Of a stretch of DNA of 64,000 bases, positions 60,638 to 64,000 are shown in pieces. A program made the position numbers and the translations under genes. The DNA comes from JAPOXK01 sp965220315. Lineage in GTDB: Bacteria; Chloroflexota; Dehalococcoidia; Bin125. Under the pieces are notes generated by a model. That model had not been told where the DNA came from. It saw only the letters and a program-made list of their open reading frames with translations, and did not search any database. The DNA lies in NCBI GenBank assembly GCA_965220315.1, contig CBDCPP010000001.1, forward strand, positions 1-64,000, given 5' to 3'. The first letter of the stretch is position 1. The number at the start of each line of letters is the position of its first letter.

Positions 60638-61251
60638 TGATCGCCACCAACTCGCAGCAACCACACCACCCACAGCGCGTCGTCGTCGCTCACGTCGAGG
60701 ACCGTCCCGGCGTCCTCGCCCGCGTCGCCTCTCTCTTTCGCCGTCGCGGCTTTAATATTGAGAGCCTTACCGTCGGCCACAGCGACGAGCCCGGTCTTAG
60801 CCGCATGACTATCGTCGTCGATGGACAGGGCACCCAGGTTCAGCAGGTCGAGCGGCAGCTCTTCAAGCTGGTCGATGTCGTCTCCGCCATCGACATCAGC
60901 GAGCGGCCCTTGGTCGCTCGTGAACTCGCCCTTATCAAAGTCAGCTGCACGCCCCAGAGCCGTCGCGACATCATCGCCCTCGCTGATGTCTTCCGCGCCA
61001 CGGTCGTCGATGTCGCCGACGCCAGCGTCATCGTGCAAGTCCTCGGCGACGAAGGCAAAGTGGACGCGTTACTCCGACTCCTCCGCCCCTACGGGCTCCT
61101 CGAGCTTGTGCGTACTGGCCGGGTCGCGATGGTTCGCGGCAGTGGGACCAGCAAGCCCGTGTCCGTTTCGGAGATCGAGCACCGGGCAGAAGAGGAGCGT
61201 GCCCAGTTTGGCCGGCGGCCGGATGGTGCCCTCCCCTTCGCCAGCGACTAA
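60637..61251 (+). CDS. ilvN: Acetolactate synthase small (regulatory) subunit
   Basis: A 204-aa regulatory subunit. The N-terminal ACT domain reads VVVAHVEDRPGVLARVASLFRRRGFNIESLTVG (blocks DRPGVLARV and RGFNIESLTVG), and the C-terminal domain ELALIKVSCTPQSRRDIIAL is the AHASss C half. These bind valine and give feedback inhibition and full catalytic activity. The length is slightly above the usual 160-175 because of an N-terminal extension (IATNSQQPHHPQR) and a C-terminal tail. Confidence 0.95.
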   Translation: MIATNSQQPHHPQRVVVAHVEDRPGVLARVASLFRRRGFNIESLTVGHSDEPGLSRMTIVVDGQGTQVQQVERQLFKLVDVVSAIDISERPLVARELALIKVSCTPQSRRDIIALADVFRATVVDVADASVIVQVLGDEGKVDALLRLLRPYGLLELVRTGRVAMVRGSGTSKPVSVSEIEHRAEEERAQFGRRPDGALPFASD

Positions 61252-61351
61252 CCGTCTCATCTGCTTGCACCACTGGACGCCACTCCCATCCCCACCTAGC
61301 CTTTTTCTTCGCCCGCCCACCGATCCGGCTGGCCAGGAATGGAGCACCGCC

Positions 61352-62353
61352 ATGGCCCAGATGTTTTACGACAAGGACGCCGATCCCTCCTTCCTCGCAG
61401 GCAAGACCGTCGGCGTCGTCGGCTTCGGCAGCCAGGGCCACGCGCACGCTCTCAACCTCAAGGATTCCGGCGTCAACGTTATCGTCGGGCTCTACCCCGG
61501 CTCCCGCTCTTGGGCCAAGGCGCAGACGGCTGGTCTTCGAGTCGGCACCGTGGACGATGTCTCCGAAGAGGCCGACGTCATCATGATCCTCGCCCCGGAC
61601 CACATCCAGAAAACTCTCTACGACGATCACATTGCCCACGGCCTGCGCGAAGGCAAGACCCTGATGTTCGCCCATGGCTTCAACATCCACTACAACCAGA
61701 TCGCCCCGCCCGAAGAGATTGACGTCTCGATGGTCGCTCCCAAAGGACCGGGCCACCTCCTCCGCCGGCTCTACGAAGAGGGCAGCGGCATGCCCGGCCT
61801 GCTCGCCGTTCACCAGGACGCCAGTGAAACCGCAAGACAGACCGCCATGGCCTACGCCGCCGCCATCGGCTGCGGGCGCGCCGGCGTCCTGGAGACCAGC
61901 TTTCAAGAAGAGACCGAAACCGATCTCTTCGGCGAACAGGCCGTCCTCTGCGGTGGCGTCTCCGCGCTCATGCAGACTGCATTCGAGACCCTCGTTGAGG
62001 CCGGCTATCAACCCGAGTCCGCTTACTTCGAAACCATCCACGAACTCAAGCTCATCGTCGACCTCATCTATGAGGGCGGCTTTAGGAATATGCGCTACTC
62101 CATCTCCGACACCGCTGAGTACGGCGACTACTCCCGCGGCCCCCAAGTTATCGACGACCACGTCCGCGAGAACATGCGCCGCGTTCTCCAGCAGGTGCAG
62201 AACGGCGAGTTCGCCCGCGAGTGGATCCTAGAAAATCAAGCCGGCCGCCCCGCCTTCAACAAACTCCGTCAGCGTGCTGCCGCGCATCCCAGCGAAGAGG
62301 TCGGTGATGAACTTCGCGGCATGATGGCCTGGCTACACCAAAAGGCCGATTGA
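61352..62353 (+). CDS. ilvC: Ketol-acid reductoisomerase, class I
   Basis: Second step of branched-chain synthesis: alkyl migration and NADPH reduction of acetolactate. 333 aa (class I length). The Rossmann motif GVVGFGSQGHAHALNLKDSG is intact; the beta2 loop LYPGSRSW has Arg and Ser that favour NADPH. Catalytic residues appear in MVAPKGPGHLLRR, and metal-binding Asp/Glu in EQAVLCGGVSALM and FETIHELKLIVDLIYEGG. ATG 61352 with GGAGC upstream. 100 bases separate it from ilvN. Confidence 0.97.
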   Translation: MAQMFYDKDADPSFLAGKTVGVVGFGSQGHAHALNLKDSGVNVIVGLYPGSRSWAKAQTAGLRVGTVDDVSEEADVIMILAPDHIQKTLYDDHIAHGLREGKTLMFAHGFNIHYNQIAPPEEIDVSMVAPKGPGHLLRRLYEEGSGMPGLLAVHQDASETARQTAMAYAAAIGCGRAGVLETSFQEETETDLFGEQAVLCGGVSALMQTAFETLVEAGYQPESAYFETIHELKLIVDLIYEGGFRNMRYSISDTAEYGDYSRGPQVIDDHVRENMRRVLQQVQNGEFAREWILENQAGRPAFNKLRQRAAAHPSEEVGDELRGMMAWLHQKAD

Positions 62354-62408
62354 CCGCATAGCGCTTTTCCCGTCCCGTAGGCAGACGGCGTGGACTCGGG
62401 CATAATGA

Positions 62409-62504
62409 CTCCATAATGAAGGGCCATCCGCGCGCCACGCGCTATGGAGGGATCGACCCACGGGCTGCCTCGGCCCGTGGCGTCCTTGGGCGCTAACTCC
62501 CAGG
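62409..62504 (+). promoter_or_regulatory. Structured leader candidate upstream of leuA
   Basis: Three consecutive helices lie in about 95 bases between ilvC and leuA. P1: CTCCATA (62409-62415) pairs with TATGGAG (62443-62449), enclosing a 14-base unpaired side and an inner hairpin GCGCG-CCA-CGCGC (62430-62442). P2: CCACGGGC (62458-62465) with GCCCGTGG (62473-62480), loop TGCCTCG. P3: CTTGGG (62485-62490) with CCCAGG (62499-62504), one G-T pair, loop CGCTAACT. No T-box motif is seen. CATAAT at 62401-62406 may be a -10. It may be a regulatory RNA for leuA; class unknown. Confidence 0.45.
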
Positions 62505-62596
62505 CGATCAGTCACACGAGGCGCTAGTTGTATCGGACCGCCGCCTCGTCGCCCCTTTTCTTCCAGGCCCTACGTTCTCCAATGAGGAGCCCTGCC

Positions 62597-64000
<1,404 letters not shown>

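Overview
This is a GC-rich bacterial chromosome segment with dense gene packing. Many genes are joined by ATGA, GTGA or TAATG overlaps. GTG and TTG starts are frequent, and most clear starts have a GGAGG-like Shine-Dalgarno. The gene set is housekeeping: F-type ATP synthase, murA, mreB, gyrA, t6A and s2U tRNA modification, split glycine decarboxylase (gcvPA/gcvPB), and branched-chain amino acid synthesis. The Asp-type MurA, two-subunit GcvP, high GC and a probable selenoprotein would suit a Chloroflexota (Thermomicrobia or SAR202-like) or similar lineage. That placement is a guess and not something the window proves.

Layout. 1-2.1 kb: end of etfB, etfA and a DinB-fold protein. 2.4-8.9 kb: coaE, then a CbbQ-type AAA+ ATPase, a metallophosphoesterase and a very large CbbO/NorD-type VWA protein, facing an MBL hydrolase. 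9.2-15 kb: cinA and comB-like on minus; pyrF and two MFS transporters on plus. 15-24 kb: a bifunctional-nuclease-family protein, then atpI/Z-B-E-F-H-A-G, a HAD phosphatase, and atpD-C. AtpB carries a soluble insertion of about 220 residues. 24-29 kb: murA, mreB, gyrA. 29-34.4 kb: 2-hydroxyacid dehydrogenase, tsaE, tsaB, ndk, rsfS, mnmA and two small membrane proteins.

34.5-41.6 kb: two tRNA-Ser genes followed by a decayed genomic island. It holds fragments of a large serine recombinase, an MmeI-like methyltransferase, an IS3-type transposase, a frameshifted type ISP restriction-modification gene, an AlpA-like regulator, and a tyrosine integrase whose 5' end is cut at a copy of the tRNA-Ser 3' end. 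41.8-48.8 kb: orphan DNA methyltransferase, flavin reductase, acyl-CoA dehydrogenase, LarA homolog, an OsmC-family gene with an in-frame UGA at the catalytic Cys position followed by a SECIS-like hairpin (probable selenoprotein), and a protein with two SnoaL domains. 48.8-54.7 kb, minus strand: gcvT-H-PA-PB preceded by an unknown gene and an MBL lactonase-like gene. 54.9-64 kb, plus strand: ilvE, plsY, geranylgeranyl-reductase-like, SDR, ilvB-N-C and leuA, which runs off the window; a structured leader precedes leuA.

The most interesting items are the OsmC-like selenoprotein candidate, the enlarged ATP synthase subunit a, the CbbQ/VWA module without Rubisco, Asp in place of Cys in MurA, an atypical quinolone pocket in GyrA, and two neighbouring genes that seem to need CTG starts.
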